From assembly GCA_003161435.1 (NCBI GenBank), contig PMOS01000038.1, forward strand, positions 100,605-147,382: DNA of 46,778 nucleotides, read 5' to 3'. The notes below the pieces were generated by a model, which worked only from the letters and a program-made list of their open reading frames with translations, was not told the origin of the DNA and searched no databases. The stretch comes from Vulcanimicrobiota bacterium. GTDB taxonomy: Bacteria; Vulcanimicrobiota; Vulcanimicrobiia; Vulcanimicrobiales; Vulcanimicrobiaceae. Below, piece after piece: positions 1 through 7,608 of this stretch (its first letter is position 1; every line of letters begins with the position of its first letter). The position numbers were made by a program, and so were the translations under genes.

Positions 1-637
1 CGGCCGCGATGACGACCGGATCGATCGCGTTGTTCGGCATCGCGCCGTGTCCGCCGCGGCCTTCGACGACGAGATCGAACGAGTCGACCGACGCCATCAG
101 CGGTCCCGGCCGCAACCCGAAGACGCCGCTGGGAACCATGGTGACGATGTGCTGCCCGTAGGCGCGCTCGATCGCGAAGCGCGCGATCAGGCCGTCGTCG
201 AGCATCGCGCGCGCGCCGCCCCCGCCTTCTTCGGCCGGCTGGAACACGAAGGCGATGCGTCCCCGGATCTCCGCCGCGCTCGCCCGTAAGATCGTCGCCG
301 CACCGAGCAGCATCGCGACGTGCGCGTCGTGCCCGCAGGCGTGCGTAACGCCGGCATTCTGCGAGACGTACGGAACGTCGTTCTCTTCCGTCATCGGCAA
401 CGCGTCCATGTCGGCGCGGAGCATGATGGTCGCTCCCGGCTGCGCGCCCGACAGGATCGCGACGACGCCGGTCCCGCCGATTCCCGTGTGAACCTCCAGC
501 CCGAGCGCCGTGAGGCGCTCCGCCACGATCCCGGCAGTACGGTGCTCCGCGAAGCCGAGCTCCGGATGCGCGTGCAGGTCGCGCCGCAACGCGACGGCAC
601 CGGCGGCGATTTCGGGTGAGACGGTGAGGGTAGGCAT
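1..637 (-). CDS. M20-family amidohydrolase, partial (C-terminus outside window)
   Basis: This is the first 212 codons of a zinc-dependent amidohydrolase of the M20D group (hippurate hydrolase / N-acyl amino acid deacylase type), which removes acyl groups from amino acids or similar amides. The open frame runs from an ATG at 637 to the window edge with no stop. Visible family signatures, in order, are RDLHAHPELGFAEH, the metal-binding Asp in LRADMDALP, the Cys/His pair in HACGHDAH, the Glu pair in FQPAEEGGGG, and the start of the dimerisation lid (VEGRGGHGAMP). The substrate cannot be told from this part. It is divergent from the membrane protein at 714, with 76 bases between them, and no convincing promoter was seen there. 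Family assignment is firm; specificity is not. Confidence 0.9.
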   Translation of the reverse strand, partial: MPTLTVSPEIAAGAVALRRDLHAHPELGFAEHRTAGIVAERLTALGLEVHTGIGGTGVVAILSGAQPGATIMLRADMDALPMTEENDVPYVSQNAGVTHACGHDAHVAMLLGAATILRASAAEIRGRIAFVFQPAEEGGGGARAMLDDGLIARFAIERAYGQHIVTMVPSGVFGLRPGPLMASVDSFDLVVEGRGGHGAMPNNAIDPVVIAA

Positions 638-713
638 GCAGCGCGCTTCGCCGCGAGCGGGAAGGCCACCGCCCGGCACCTAAAGCTGCGCACGTCGCGG
701 AGTACGGCGCAAC

Positions 714-2606
714 ATGTGGCTCATGAACAACGGCAGGCTCAACGTTTGGGGCAAGGCGCTGGTCTGCATGGTGGCCGCGTGGGCGCTGTACAGCGTCATG
801 CCGGATTGGATTCGAACCTGGCCCTTCGGCGCGACCGTCTCGCGCCTACCGCTCGAAGTCGACGATTCGGGCGTCGTACAGAGCGTCGACCCGGCCGCCC
901 TGCGCGCCGCTGCTCCGGCGACCGGTCGCGCGCACACGCGCGTCCGTGCTGCCGGTGCGCCACTGATGGCTGCCGGCGACAAGATCGGGTTGAACAGGCG
1001 CAACTGCCTCCGCGACGGCATCACCTCAGCCGTGTGCCGCGATCTGCTGGCGCTGTACGGCGGAAGCGGCGGCATCCAGTTTCTCACCCTGAATCATCCG
1101 CCGGTCACGGTGTACGATGTCAACACCAACACGATGGTGCTCGTCTCACCCGAGCCCTCGCAAGAGCCGTGGTACACCAAGATCCTGCTCGCGTTCGATG
1201 AGCTCGGTGCGATGGCGTTCATCGGGCTCTCGGCGTTCATGGTCTGGCGCAAACCGTCGCCGGCGACGGCGGGGTTCTTCCTCTACAGCGCCTGGTTCAA
1301 TCCGGGTCAGTCGTACGTCGGCTACGCGCTCATTCAACCGTATCCGTTGCTGGTGTTTGCGCAGGAGCTCGTGCAGGCGGTCGTCGTCGCGCTCGGATTG
1401 GTCGGGTTCCTCGTGTTCGCGCTCCGCTTTCCGACGACCGGCAAACCCCTGGCGCGCTGGGAATGGCGCGCATTGCCCGTCGTCGCCGGGCTGTTGCTGC
1501 TGCTCCAGCTCGGGACGTTTCTGACCCCGTTCGGCGCGCGATTTGCGGATGTGTTCGCCAACGCCCTCACCATCATCGAGATCGGAGTGTCGATCGCCGT
1601 CGTGGTGATCCTCATGCTGCGCGGCCGGCGCATGGTCGCCCACGACCAGGCACTGGAATGGCAGCGCACGCGGCTCGTCTACTGGATCCTGGGCTTCGCA
1701 TTGCCGCCGTTCGTCCTGGCGGACGTGATCGCCCAGGCGATGGTGCCGGCGACGTGGCTACCGGCCAGCGCCGGCGATCAGGACGCGTTGGTCTACGCGC
1801 TGTTCATCCCCAGCGCGCTGATGCCGTTCGCAGTGTACGAAGCGGTGCGGCGCAGCCGGGTCGTCGACGTTCGGTTCACGTTCGCGCGCGGGACGACGCT
1901 CGCGCTCACCGGATTCTTGTGGCTGTTCGTGTTCGCGTTCGTCGAGGTACAAGTCGAACGCGGGATGGCCGACACGGCCAGCGGCGTGATCTTGTTGATC
2001 GTGCTCGCGCTGGTGACGGTTTCGTTCGAGCACATCCGGCATGCCCTCAACTGGCTGTGCGACGTGCTCTTCTTCCGCACGCTGCACCGCGCGGAGATCG
2101 CGTTCAAGCACGCCGCGACCGACGTCGATAACGCCGACAGCGTCGACGCGCTGGAGCGCCTCATCGTCGACCGGCCGCTGAGCACGCTGCAACTCGCCTC
2201 CGCTGCGATCTTTCGGCACGAGGGGACAACCCTGCGCCGCGTGCGCGAGTCGGGCTGGACCGGTTCGAGCGACGATCTTTCGTGCTCGGACCCGGTGCTG
2301 GAGCCGATCCTCAAAGAAGGGAAACCGCGCAGGATCGAGCTGCCGGTTTCGCGGCCCGACTTTCCGCACGGCGCCGCGACGCCGGCGCTCATCGTGCCGA
2401 TGTGCTCGCACAAGGAGACGTTTGCCGTCGCCCTTTATGGTGGCCACGCGCTGGGCGACGCGCTCGTCAAGGAAGAGGAAGAGTTGCTGTGCAGCTTCCT
2501 CGCCGAGGCGTCCGCTGCGTATCGCGAAGCCAGCCTGCGAGCGCGCATCGCGGAGCTGGAGGGCGCACAATACCCTTCACCTGGCTTGGTCACCAAGACA
2601 AGCTAG
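714..2606 (+). CDS. Polytopic membrane protein with C-terminal GAF-like domain
   Basis: I do not recognise a named family for the whole protein (630 aa). It has one N-terminal membrane segment (about residues 12-30). An exported stretch of about 130 residues follows; its AAGDKIGL phrase resembles the GD-x-I turn of PDZ-like domains. Eight or nine further hydrophobic segments lie between about 160 and 440. A soluble C-terminal part (about 455-620) has GAF-like strand/helix spacing. No histidine kinase, GGDEF, phosphatase or helix-turn-helix module follows, so it looks like a sensor input without its own output. It may act through a partner protein encoded elsewhere. It is followed by the promoter of the aro leader and is probably transcribed alone. 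The ATG at 714 was chosen because it gives the first membrane segment; another ATG lies three codons later. Confidence 0.7.
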   Translation: MWLMNNGRLNVWGKALVCMVAAWALYSVMPDWIRTWPFGATVSRLPLEVDDSGVVQSVDPAALRAAAPATGRAHTRVRAAGAPLMAAGDKIGLNRRNCLRDGITSAVCRDLLALYGGSGGIQFLTLNHPPVTVYDVNTNTMVLVSPEPSQEPWYTKILLAFDELGAMAFIGLSAFMVWRKPSPATAGFFLYSAWFNPGQSYVGYALIQPYPLLVFAQELVQAVVVALGLVGFLVFALRFPTTGKPLARWEWRALPVVAGLLLLLQLGTFLTPFGARFADVFANALTIIEIGVSIAVVVILMLRGRRMVAHDQALEWQRTRLVYWILGFALPPFVLADVIAQAMVPATWLPASAGDQDALVYALFIPSALMPFAVYEAVRRSRVVDVRFTFARGTTLALTGFLWLFVFAFVEVQVERGMADTASGVILLIVLALVTVSFEHIRHALNWLCDVLFFRTLHRAEIAFKHAATDVDNADSVDALERLIVDRPLSTLQLASAAIFRHEGTTLRRVRESGWTGSSDDLSCSDPVLEPILKEGKPRRIELPVSRPDFPHGAATPALIVPMCSHKETFAVALYGGHALGDALVKEEEELLCSFLAEASAAYREASLRARIAELEGAQYPSPGLVTKTS

Positions 2607-2626
2607 GATCGAGTCGCGTCCCGCGA

Positions 2627-2657
2627 TTGACAAGGGCGGAGCCCGGTGCTTTACTCA
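2627..2657 (+). promoter_or_regulatory. Sigma-70-like promoter with extended -10 for the aro leader
   Basis: TTGACA at 2627-2632 is separated by exactly 17 bases from TTTACT at 2650-2655, and the -10 is preceded by TGC (extended -10). Transcription would start near 2662-2664, that is at the AUG of the leader ORF, so the leader message would be leaderless. The segment 2645-2657 (GGTGCTTTACTCA) is identical at 12 of 13 positions to the pheST promoter at 13649-13661. Confidence 0.75.
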
Positions 2658-2663
2658 GCCCAC

Positions 2664-2741
2664 ATGTCGCCCAGCGCGTTTTGGTACCGCCGGTATTATG
2701 GCTGCACGAAGTCCGTGTCGGTCGAGTTCGGCATCGCGTAG
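2664..2741 (+). CDS. Aromatic leader peptide of the aro operon attenuator
   Basis: This is a 25-codon ORF with ATG at 2664 and TAG at 2739-2741. Codons 6-12 read Phe-Trp-Tyr-Arg-Arg-Tyr-Tyr, so five of seven consecutive residues are aromatic and all three aromatic amino acids are present. The ORF lies between a strong promoter and a strong intrinsic terminator directly upstream of aroA. This is the arrangement of classical amino-acid attenuators (trpL, pheL). Ribosomes short of any charged aromatic tRNA would stall at 2679-2699. That matches the downstream genes, which make chorismate, the common precursor of Phe, Tyr and Trp. The ORF has no Shine-Dalgarno because the predicted transcript begins at or within two bases of the AUG. 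The peptide itself probably has no other function. I know of no named family for it, and its function is inferred from composition and position. Confidence 0.72.
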   Translation: MSPSAFWYRRYYGCTKSVSVEFGIA

Positions 2742-2768
2742 AGCAGCAGAGAACAACGAACTGCAGCG

Positions 2769-2808
2769 CGAGCCCCTCGCCGACCCGGCGAGGGGCTCGT
2801 TCGTTTTT
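2769..2808 (+). terminator. Intrinsic terminator / attenuator upstream of aroA
   Basis: A perfect 14-bp stem (2769-2782 with 2786-2799, loop ACC) is followed by a T-rich tract ending in TTTTT at 2804-2808. It sits 28 bases after the leader stop codon and 20 bases before the aroA start, so it must be read through for the operon to be expressed. A competing pairing is possible: 2719-2721 and 2723-2730 (leader codons 19-23) with CGAA at 2757-2760 and CTCGCCG at 2776-2782. That fold would disrupt the 5' arm of the terminator. Confidence 0.85.
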
Positions 2809-2827
2809 CGGCCCCCGAGAAGGATCG

Positions 2828-4081
2828 ATGACCGCAACCACTCCCCCGCTCACGGTTCCCGGTGACAAGTCGATCGCGCATCGCGCGTTGATCCTGGCTG
2901 CGCTCGCGCGCGGCGAGTCGGTGGTGCGCAACGTGCCGGCCGGGCTCGACGTCCGGTCGACGCAGCGGGCCCTGAGCGCGCTGGGCGTGACGTTTCGCGA
3001 GGCGGACGGCGCGCTGCTGGTGAGCGGCTGCAACGGCGTGCTGTCCGCGCCGGGCGAACCGATCGATTGCGGGAACAGCGGAACGACGATCCGGCTCCTC
3101 GCCGGCGTGCTGGCAACGCGAGCGCTCGACGTCACCCTCGACGGCGACGCGTCGCTGCGCGGACGACCGATGCGGCGTGTCGCCGAACCGCTCGCCGCGT
3201 TCGGCGCGCAGATCGTGCTGTCGCCCGCGGGCACCGCACCGTTGCGCGTGCGCGGCAACCCTAACGCCCCCGCGGGCGACGTGGCGATTACGATCCCGAG
3301 TGCCCAGGTGAAGTCGGCGGTCTTGCTGGCGGCGCTGAACGCCCACGGCGTCACGCGCGTGCACGGCGCGATCGCGACGCGCGATCACACCGAACGTTTG
3401 CTGCGCGCGTTCGGCGTCGCGTGCGAGAGCGACGGCACGTCGCTGCGCATCGCGGGGCCGGCCGCGTTGCAGGCCGCCGAGATCGACGTCCCCGGCGACG
3501 TCTCGAGCGCAGCCTTCCTGTTGGCGGCGGCCGCCGCCGTAGCCGGAGCGCGCGCCGTAATCGACGACGTCGGGTTGAATCCGACGCGCACAGCGTTCCT
3601 GGACGTGCTGCGCCGGTTCGGCGCCGACGTGACGGTGGAAGCGACAGCTTCCGCGCCCGAGCCGCGCGGTCGCGTAACCGTGCGCGGTGCTGCGCTGCGC
3701 GCGATCACGATCGCGCCCGACGAGGTTCCGGGCCTCATCGACGAGCTGCCGCTGGTCGGCGTGCTCGGCGCGTTCGCGCACGGCACGACGGTCGTGTCCG
3801 GCGCGGCCGAGCTGCGCGTAAAGGAGTCCGATCGCATCGCGACCTTCGCTGCCGCGGCGCGCGCGCTCGGCGTTGAGGTCGAGACGTTCGACGACGGTTT
3901 CGCCGTGCGCGGCCCGGCGCACTTTCACGGCGGTGCTATCGTCACTGCCGGCGATCACCGCATCGCAATGGCGTTCGCCGTGGCGGCCCGCGCGGCGTCG
4001 GTCGACGTTCGGCTCGACGATCCGGACTGCGTCGCGGTGTCGTTCCCGGGTTTCGCCGTCGCGCTGGACGCCGTCGCATGA
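2828..4081 (+). CDS. aroA: 3-phosphoshikimate 1-carboxyvinyltransferase (EPSP synthase)
   Basis: This cytosolic enzyme transfers the enolpyruvyl group of PEP to shikimate-3-phosphate, the sixth step of the shikimate pathway. At 417 aa it is of normal length. Signatures are GDKSIAHRALILAAL at the N-terminus, GNSGTTIRLLAGVL (the GNSGTT form seen in Bacillus-type enzymes, rather than the GNAGTA of E. coli), RPMRRVAEPL, the SAQVKSAVL segment, LRVKESDRI with the catalytic Lys/Glu, and GDHRIAMA near the C-terminus. The ATG at 2828 is preceded by AGAAGGA. The frame is open further upstream, but that would read through the terminator and lose the family start. It is the first structural gene of the operon and ends in an ATGA overlap with aroE, which suggests translational coupling. 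Expression is probably set by the leader attenuator upstream. Confidence 0.97.
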   Translation: MTATTPPLTVPGDKSIAHRALILAALARGESVVRNVPAGLDVRSTQRALSALGVTFREADGALLVSGCNGVLSAPGEPIDCGNSGTTIRLLAGVLATRALDVTLDGDASLRGRPMRRVAEPLAAFGAQIVLSPAGTAPLRVRGNPNAPAGDVAITIPSAQVKSAVLLAALNAHGVTRVHGAIATRDHTERLLRAFGVACESDGTSLRIAGPAALQAAEIDVPGDVSSAAFLLAAAAAVAGARAVIDDVGLNPTRTAFLDVLRRFGADVTVEATASAPEPRGRVTVRGAALRAITIAPDEVPGLIDELPLVGVLGAFAHGTTVVSGAAELRVKESDRIATFAAAARALGVEVETFDDGFAVRGPAHFHGGAIVTAGDHRIAMAFAVAARAASVDVRLDDPDCVAVSFPGFAVALDAVA

Positions 4082-4881
4082 CGACCGAGCGCCGCGCCGC
4101 GGTGATCGGCCACCCGGTTTCGCACAGCCGCTCGCCGGCGCTCTTCGCGCACTTCGCGCGGGCCGCGGGGATCGCGCTCGTCTACGACGCGGTCGACGTG
4201 CTGCCCGAGGATCTCGCCGCGACGCTGGCGCGCTGGCGCGAGCAGCCGGAGTTCGTCGGATGCAACGTGACGCTGCCGCACAAGGAACGCGCGCTCGCGC
4301 TCGCCGATCGCGTCGAGCCCGCGGCGCGCGCGTGCGGTGCAGCAAACGTGCTGACCCGCGAACAGGCCTTGCTCGTCGCCGGCAACACCGACGTCGCCGG
4401 CGTCGAAGCGGCGCTGGCATTGCACGGCGTCGCTCTGCATGGGGCGCGGGTCGCGATCTTGGGGGCCGGCGGTGCCGCCCGCGCCGTCGCCGAGGCCGCG
4501 CGGCGCAACGGTGCTTCGCGCATCACCGTCGCCGCCCGCGACCGCACCCGCGCGCAGGCCGTGGCCGCCGCGTTCGACGCCGACGCCACCGAGCTCGAAG
4601 AGGTTCCGGTCGCGGACGTATACGTCAACGCGACGCCGGTCGGGATGGCGGGCCAGCCGCAGCGCTCGCTCTTGCCGCTCGACGCACCGCCGGGGGCGGC
4701 TGCATTCGATCTCGTCTACGTCCCCGAACGAACGCCGTTCTTGATCGACGCGCACGCGCGCGGACTGCGCACCGTCCCCGGGACGGCGATGTTCCTGGCG
4801 CAAGCGGCCGCAACGTTCGAGCGCTGGTTCGGCTTCGCGCCGCCGGTCGACGCGCTCGACATGTTGAAGGGTGCCGTATGA
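4078..4881 (+). CDS. aroE: Shikimate dehydrogenase (NADP-dependent)
   Basis: The enzyme reduces 3-dehydroshikimate to shikimate, the fourth step of the pathway (267 aa, typical length). The substrate-binding half shows VIGHPVSHSRSPALF (shikimate-binding serines), CNVTLPHKE with the catalytic Lys, and GNTDVAGVEAAL with the catalytic Asp. The NADP half has the Rossmann loop GAGGAARAVAEAA, then YVNATPVGM and FDLVYVPERTPFL. The start overlaps the aroA stop as ATGA and the stop overlaps the aroC start in the same way. This implies one polycistronic message with coupled translation. YdiB/quinate-type paralogues share the fold, but the operon context makes AroE the straightforward assignment. Confidence 0.96.
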   Translation: MTTERRAAVIGHPVSHSRSPALFAHFARAAGIALVYDAVDVLPEDLAATLARWREQPEFVGCNVTLPHKERALALADRVEPAARACGAANVLTREQALLVAGNTDVAGVEAALALHGVALHGARVAILGAGGAARAVAEAARRNGASRITVAARDRTRAQAVAAAFDADATELEEVPVADVYVNATPVGMAGQPQRSLLPLDAPPGAAAFDLVYVPERTPFLIDAHARGLRTVPGTAMFLAQAAATFERWFGFAPPVDALDMLKGAV

Positions 4882-6041
4882 GCTTGCGCTTCTTGACCGC
4901 CGGCGAGTCGCACGGTGCGGCGCTGATCGGGATCATCGAAGGGATCCCCAGCGGCCTCGCGCTCGACGCGGCGACGCTGCTCGCGCAGGCGCGGCGGCGC
5001 AAGCTCGGCTTTGGTCGCGGCAACCGGCAGAACATCGAAACCGATGAGGTGCGCATCGTCGCGGGGGTGCGGCGCGGTTTCACGATCGGCAGCCCCGTCG
5101 GCCTGATCCTCGAGAACAAGGATCACGCGCGCTGGGCCGAGATCATGCGCGTCGACGCACCGGCCGGCGACGCGCCGGCCGCCCGCGAAGTGCACGTGCC
5201 GCGACCCGGGCACGCCGACCGCATCGGCGGCATCAAGTATGCGCGCGCCGATCTGCGCGACGTGCTCGAGCGCGCGAGCGCGCGCGAGACCGCGATGCGG
5301 GTCGCGCTCGGCACGGTCGCGCGCGCGTTGCTGGCGGAGCTCGGCATCACGCTGAGCAGCCGGGTCGTGCGCATCGGCTCGGTCGTCGACGAGACGCCCT
5401 GGCGCGACGTCTCGCCCGACGAGATCGACGCCTCGCCGGTCCGCGCGCAAGATCCGGTCGCCGCTGCCGCGATGGTCGGCGAGATCGAACGGGCGAAGGC
5501 GGCGGGGGACTCGCTGGGCGGAGTCTTCGAGGTCGTCGCGCGCGGCGTCCCGGTCGCGCTCGGTTCGTACGCGCAGTGGGATCGCCGGCTCGAAGGCGAG
5601 GTCGCCAAGACGTTCATGGCGCTCAACGCGATCAAGGGCGTCGAGATCGGGCTCGGCTTCGGCGTCGCGGCGATCCCCGGGTCGCAGGCGCACGACGAGT
5701 ACGAACCCGGCGGCGACGCGCGCACGCGTTACCGCAGCAATCGCGCCGGCGGGATCGAAGGCGGAATGTCGACCGGGCAGCCGATCGTGGTGCGCGCCGC
5801 GATGAAGCCGATCGCGACCTTGATGCAGCCGCTCGACTCGGTCGACTTGCGCACCGGCGAGGCGGCCGCGGCGCACATCGAGCGCAGCGACACCTGCGCC
5901 GTGCCGGCCGCGGCGGTGATCGGCGAGTCCCTGCTCGCGCTCGCGCTCGCCGCCGCGGTGCTCGAGAAGTTCGGCGGCGATTCGCTCGAGGAGTTGCGCG
6001 AGCGCGTGCGCGCGTGGGAAACGACCGTGCGTGCTCGGTAA
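4878..6041 (+). CDS. aroC: Chorismate synthase
   Basis: Chorismate synthase removes phosphate from EPSP in an FMN-dependent trans elimination, giving chorismate, the branch point for Phe, Tyr, Trp and folate. The protein has 387 aa. Signatures are GESHGAALIGIIEGIPSG at the very N-terminus, RRKLGFGRGNRQNIETDEV, the ERASARETAMRVALG helix, RSNRAGGIEGGMSTGQPI, and HIERSDTCAVPAAAVIGE near the C-terminus. Together these include both family signature regions. The ATG at 4878 overlaps the aroE stop, and the reading frame open further upstream is only a shadow of aroE. The 3' end overlaps the start of the aroK-aroB fusion by 11 bases. Confidence 0.97.
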   Translation: MSLRFLTAGESHGAALIGIIEGIPSGLALDAATLLAQARRRKLGFGRGNRQNIETDEVRIVAGVRRGFTIGSPVGLILENKDHARWAEIMRVDAPAGDAPAAREVHVPRPGHADRIGGIKYARADLRDVLERASARETAMRVALGTVARALLAELGITLSSRVVRIGSVVDETPWRDVSPDEIDASPVRAQDPVAAAAMVGEIERAKAAGDSLGGVFEVVARGVPVALGSYAQWDRRLEGEVAKTFMALNAIKGVEIGLGFGVAAIPGSQAHDEYEPGGDARTRYRSNRAGGIEGGMSTGQPIVVRAAMKPIATLMQPLDSVDLRTGEAAAAHIERSDTCAVPAAAVIGESLLALALAAAVLEKFGGDSLEELRERVRAWETTVRAR

Positions 6042-7608
6042 CATCTACCTGTGCGGTCCGCCCGGCAGCGGCAAATCGACGGTGGCACCGCTGCTCGCGG
6101 CGTTGCTCGGCCACGAAGTCGTCGATGTCGACGCGCAGATCGAAGCCGAAGAGCAGCGGCGCATCGCACGCATCATCGACGAGGACGGCGAGGCGGCGTT
6201 TCGAGAGCGCGAGCGCGCCGCGATCCAAGCGGTATCGGCCCGTCGAAATTGCGTCGTCGCCCTGGGCGGCGGCGCGCTCGAAGACGCATCGAGCCGCACC
6301 CGCGTCGCGGAAGCCGGCGTGCTGGTGTTCCTCGATGCGTCGCTCGCGACGTGCGCGGAACGGACGTCGGACGAGCCTGGACGCCGTCCGCTCCTGCGCG
6401 AGCCCGGGAGGCTGGCCCGCCTGCATGCCGAGCGCCGGCCGCGCTACGCTACGGCGCCGGTGCACGTCGCCGTCGACGGGCTGTCGCCCGACGAGGCCGC
6501 CGAGGCGGTTCGCGCGGCGTTGAACCGGCGGCGCGTCGTTCGCATCGGAACGCCGAAGCCGTACGACGTCGCGATCGGCGCGCTGGTGCTCGACGACCTT
6601 CCGAACGACGTTCGTCCGGCCGCCGGAGGACGCGTGCTGATCGTCGGCGACGACGCGGTCGCACCGATCGCGCGGCGGGTCGCGCGCGCCTACGAAGCGC
6701 ACGGCGTCGACGCCGGGCTGGTCCTGGTACAGGCCGATGAATCGCTCAAATCGCTCGACCGCGTCGGATCGCTGTACGCAATGCTCGTCGCCGAGCGGAT
6801 CGACCGCCGCGGCGTGATCGTCGGCGTCGGCGGCGGCACGATCAGCGACGCGGTGGGATTCGCCGCCGCGACGTACCAGCGCGGCGTCCCGTACGTCGCG
6901 GTGCCGACGACGTTGCTGGCGGCGGTCGACGCGGCGATCGGCGGAAAGACGGCGATCAACTTGCCGGCCGGCAAGAATCTGGTCGGGACGGTCACCCAAC
7001 CGGCGTTCGTCGCGATTGCTCCCTTCGCGCTGCGGAGCCTACCTCACCGCGACGTCGTCTCCGGTTACGCCGAGATGGTGAAGTGCGGTCTCGCGCTCGA
7101 CGCTGCGCTCTACCGCACGCTGCGCGCGGGTGAAGCGGCGCTGTTCGACGATCCCGCGACCGCACTCGACGCGATCGCGCGCTGCGTGGAGCTGAAGGCC
7201 GAGCTGGTCGTTCTCGACGAGGAAGACCGTAGCGGTGCCCGCGCGATCCTCAACTTCGGCCACACCGTCGGACATGCGATCGAGAAGGTCGCCGGCTACG
7301 GTACGTTCCGTCACGGCGAAGCGGTGATCGTTGGGATGCGCGCCGCACTGGCGCTATCGGCGGCGCGCGGAGCTCTCGACCGCGACGACCGCGACGAGGC
7401 GGACGCCCACCTGGCGGCGCTCCCCGTTCCGCCGGCCTGGCGCACCCTCGGCGTGGACGCGGTGATCGCGGCGACCCAAAGCGACAAGAAGCGCCACGCT
7501 TCGGGGACGCAGTACGTCCTGCTCGAGCGGATCGGCCGCGCGCGGCTCGACGACACGATCCGCGGCGAGGACGTGCGTGCCGCGCTGGCGCAGATCGGAC
7601 TGACATGA
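6031..7608 (+). CDS. aroKB: Fused shikimate kinase / 3-dehydroquinate synthase
   Basis: A single 525-aa ORF joins two pathway enzymes. Residues 1 to about 165 are shikimate kinase (step 5): Walker A GPPGSGKST, the shikimate-binding Asp in VVDVDAQIE, FRERERAAI, VALGGGAL, and the RRPLL lid. Residues about 180-525 are dehydroquinate synthase (step 2): VGVGGGTISDAVGFAAATYQRG, VPTTLLAAVDAAIGGKTAIN, and the zinc ligands Glu in SGYAEMVKCG, His in FGHTVGHAIE and His in FRHGEAV. Both active sites look complete, and no stop or frameshift separates them. The GTG at 6031 lies in the end of aroC and is the only start that keeps the P-loop at its usual distance. Kinase-synthase fusions are known from other bacteria such as Thermotoga. 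The stop overlaps aroQ by four bases. Confidence 0.95.
   Translation: MLGNIYLCGPPGSGKSTVAPLLAALLGHEVVDVDAQIEAEEQRRIARIIDEDGEAAFRERERAAIQAVSARRNCVVALGGGALEDASSRTRVAEAGVLVFLDASLATCAERTSDEPGRRPLLREPGRLARLHAERRPRYATAPVHVAVDGLSPDEAAEAVRAALNRRRVVRIGTPKPYDVAIGALVLDDLPNDVRPAAGGRVLIVGDDAVAPIARRVARAYEAHGVDAGLVLVQADESLKSLDRVGSLYAMLVAERIDRRGVIVGVGGGTISDAVGFAAATYQRGVPYVAVPTTLLAAVDAAIGGKTAINLPAGKNLVGTVTQPAFVAIAPFALRSLPHRDVVSGYAEMVKCGLALDAALYRTLRAGEAALFDDPATALDAIARCVELKAELVVLDEEDRSGARAILNFGHTVGHAIEKVAGYGTFRHGEAVIVGMRAALALSAARGALDRDDRDEADAHLAALPVPPAWRTLGVDAVIAATQSDKKRHASGTQYVLLERIGRARLDDTIRGEDVRAALAQIGLT

Noticed and set aside
2282..2827. Upstream in-frame extension of aroA
   Set aside because: It would read through the leader ORF and the terminator and overlaps the end of the membrane protein gene. 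The family N-terminus and Shine-Dalgarno fit ATG 2828.
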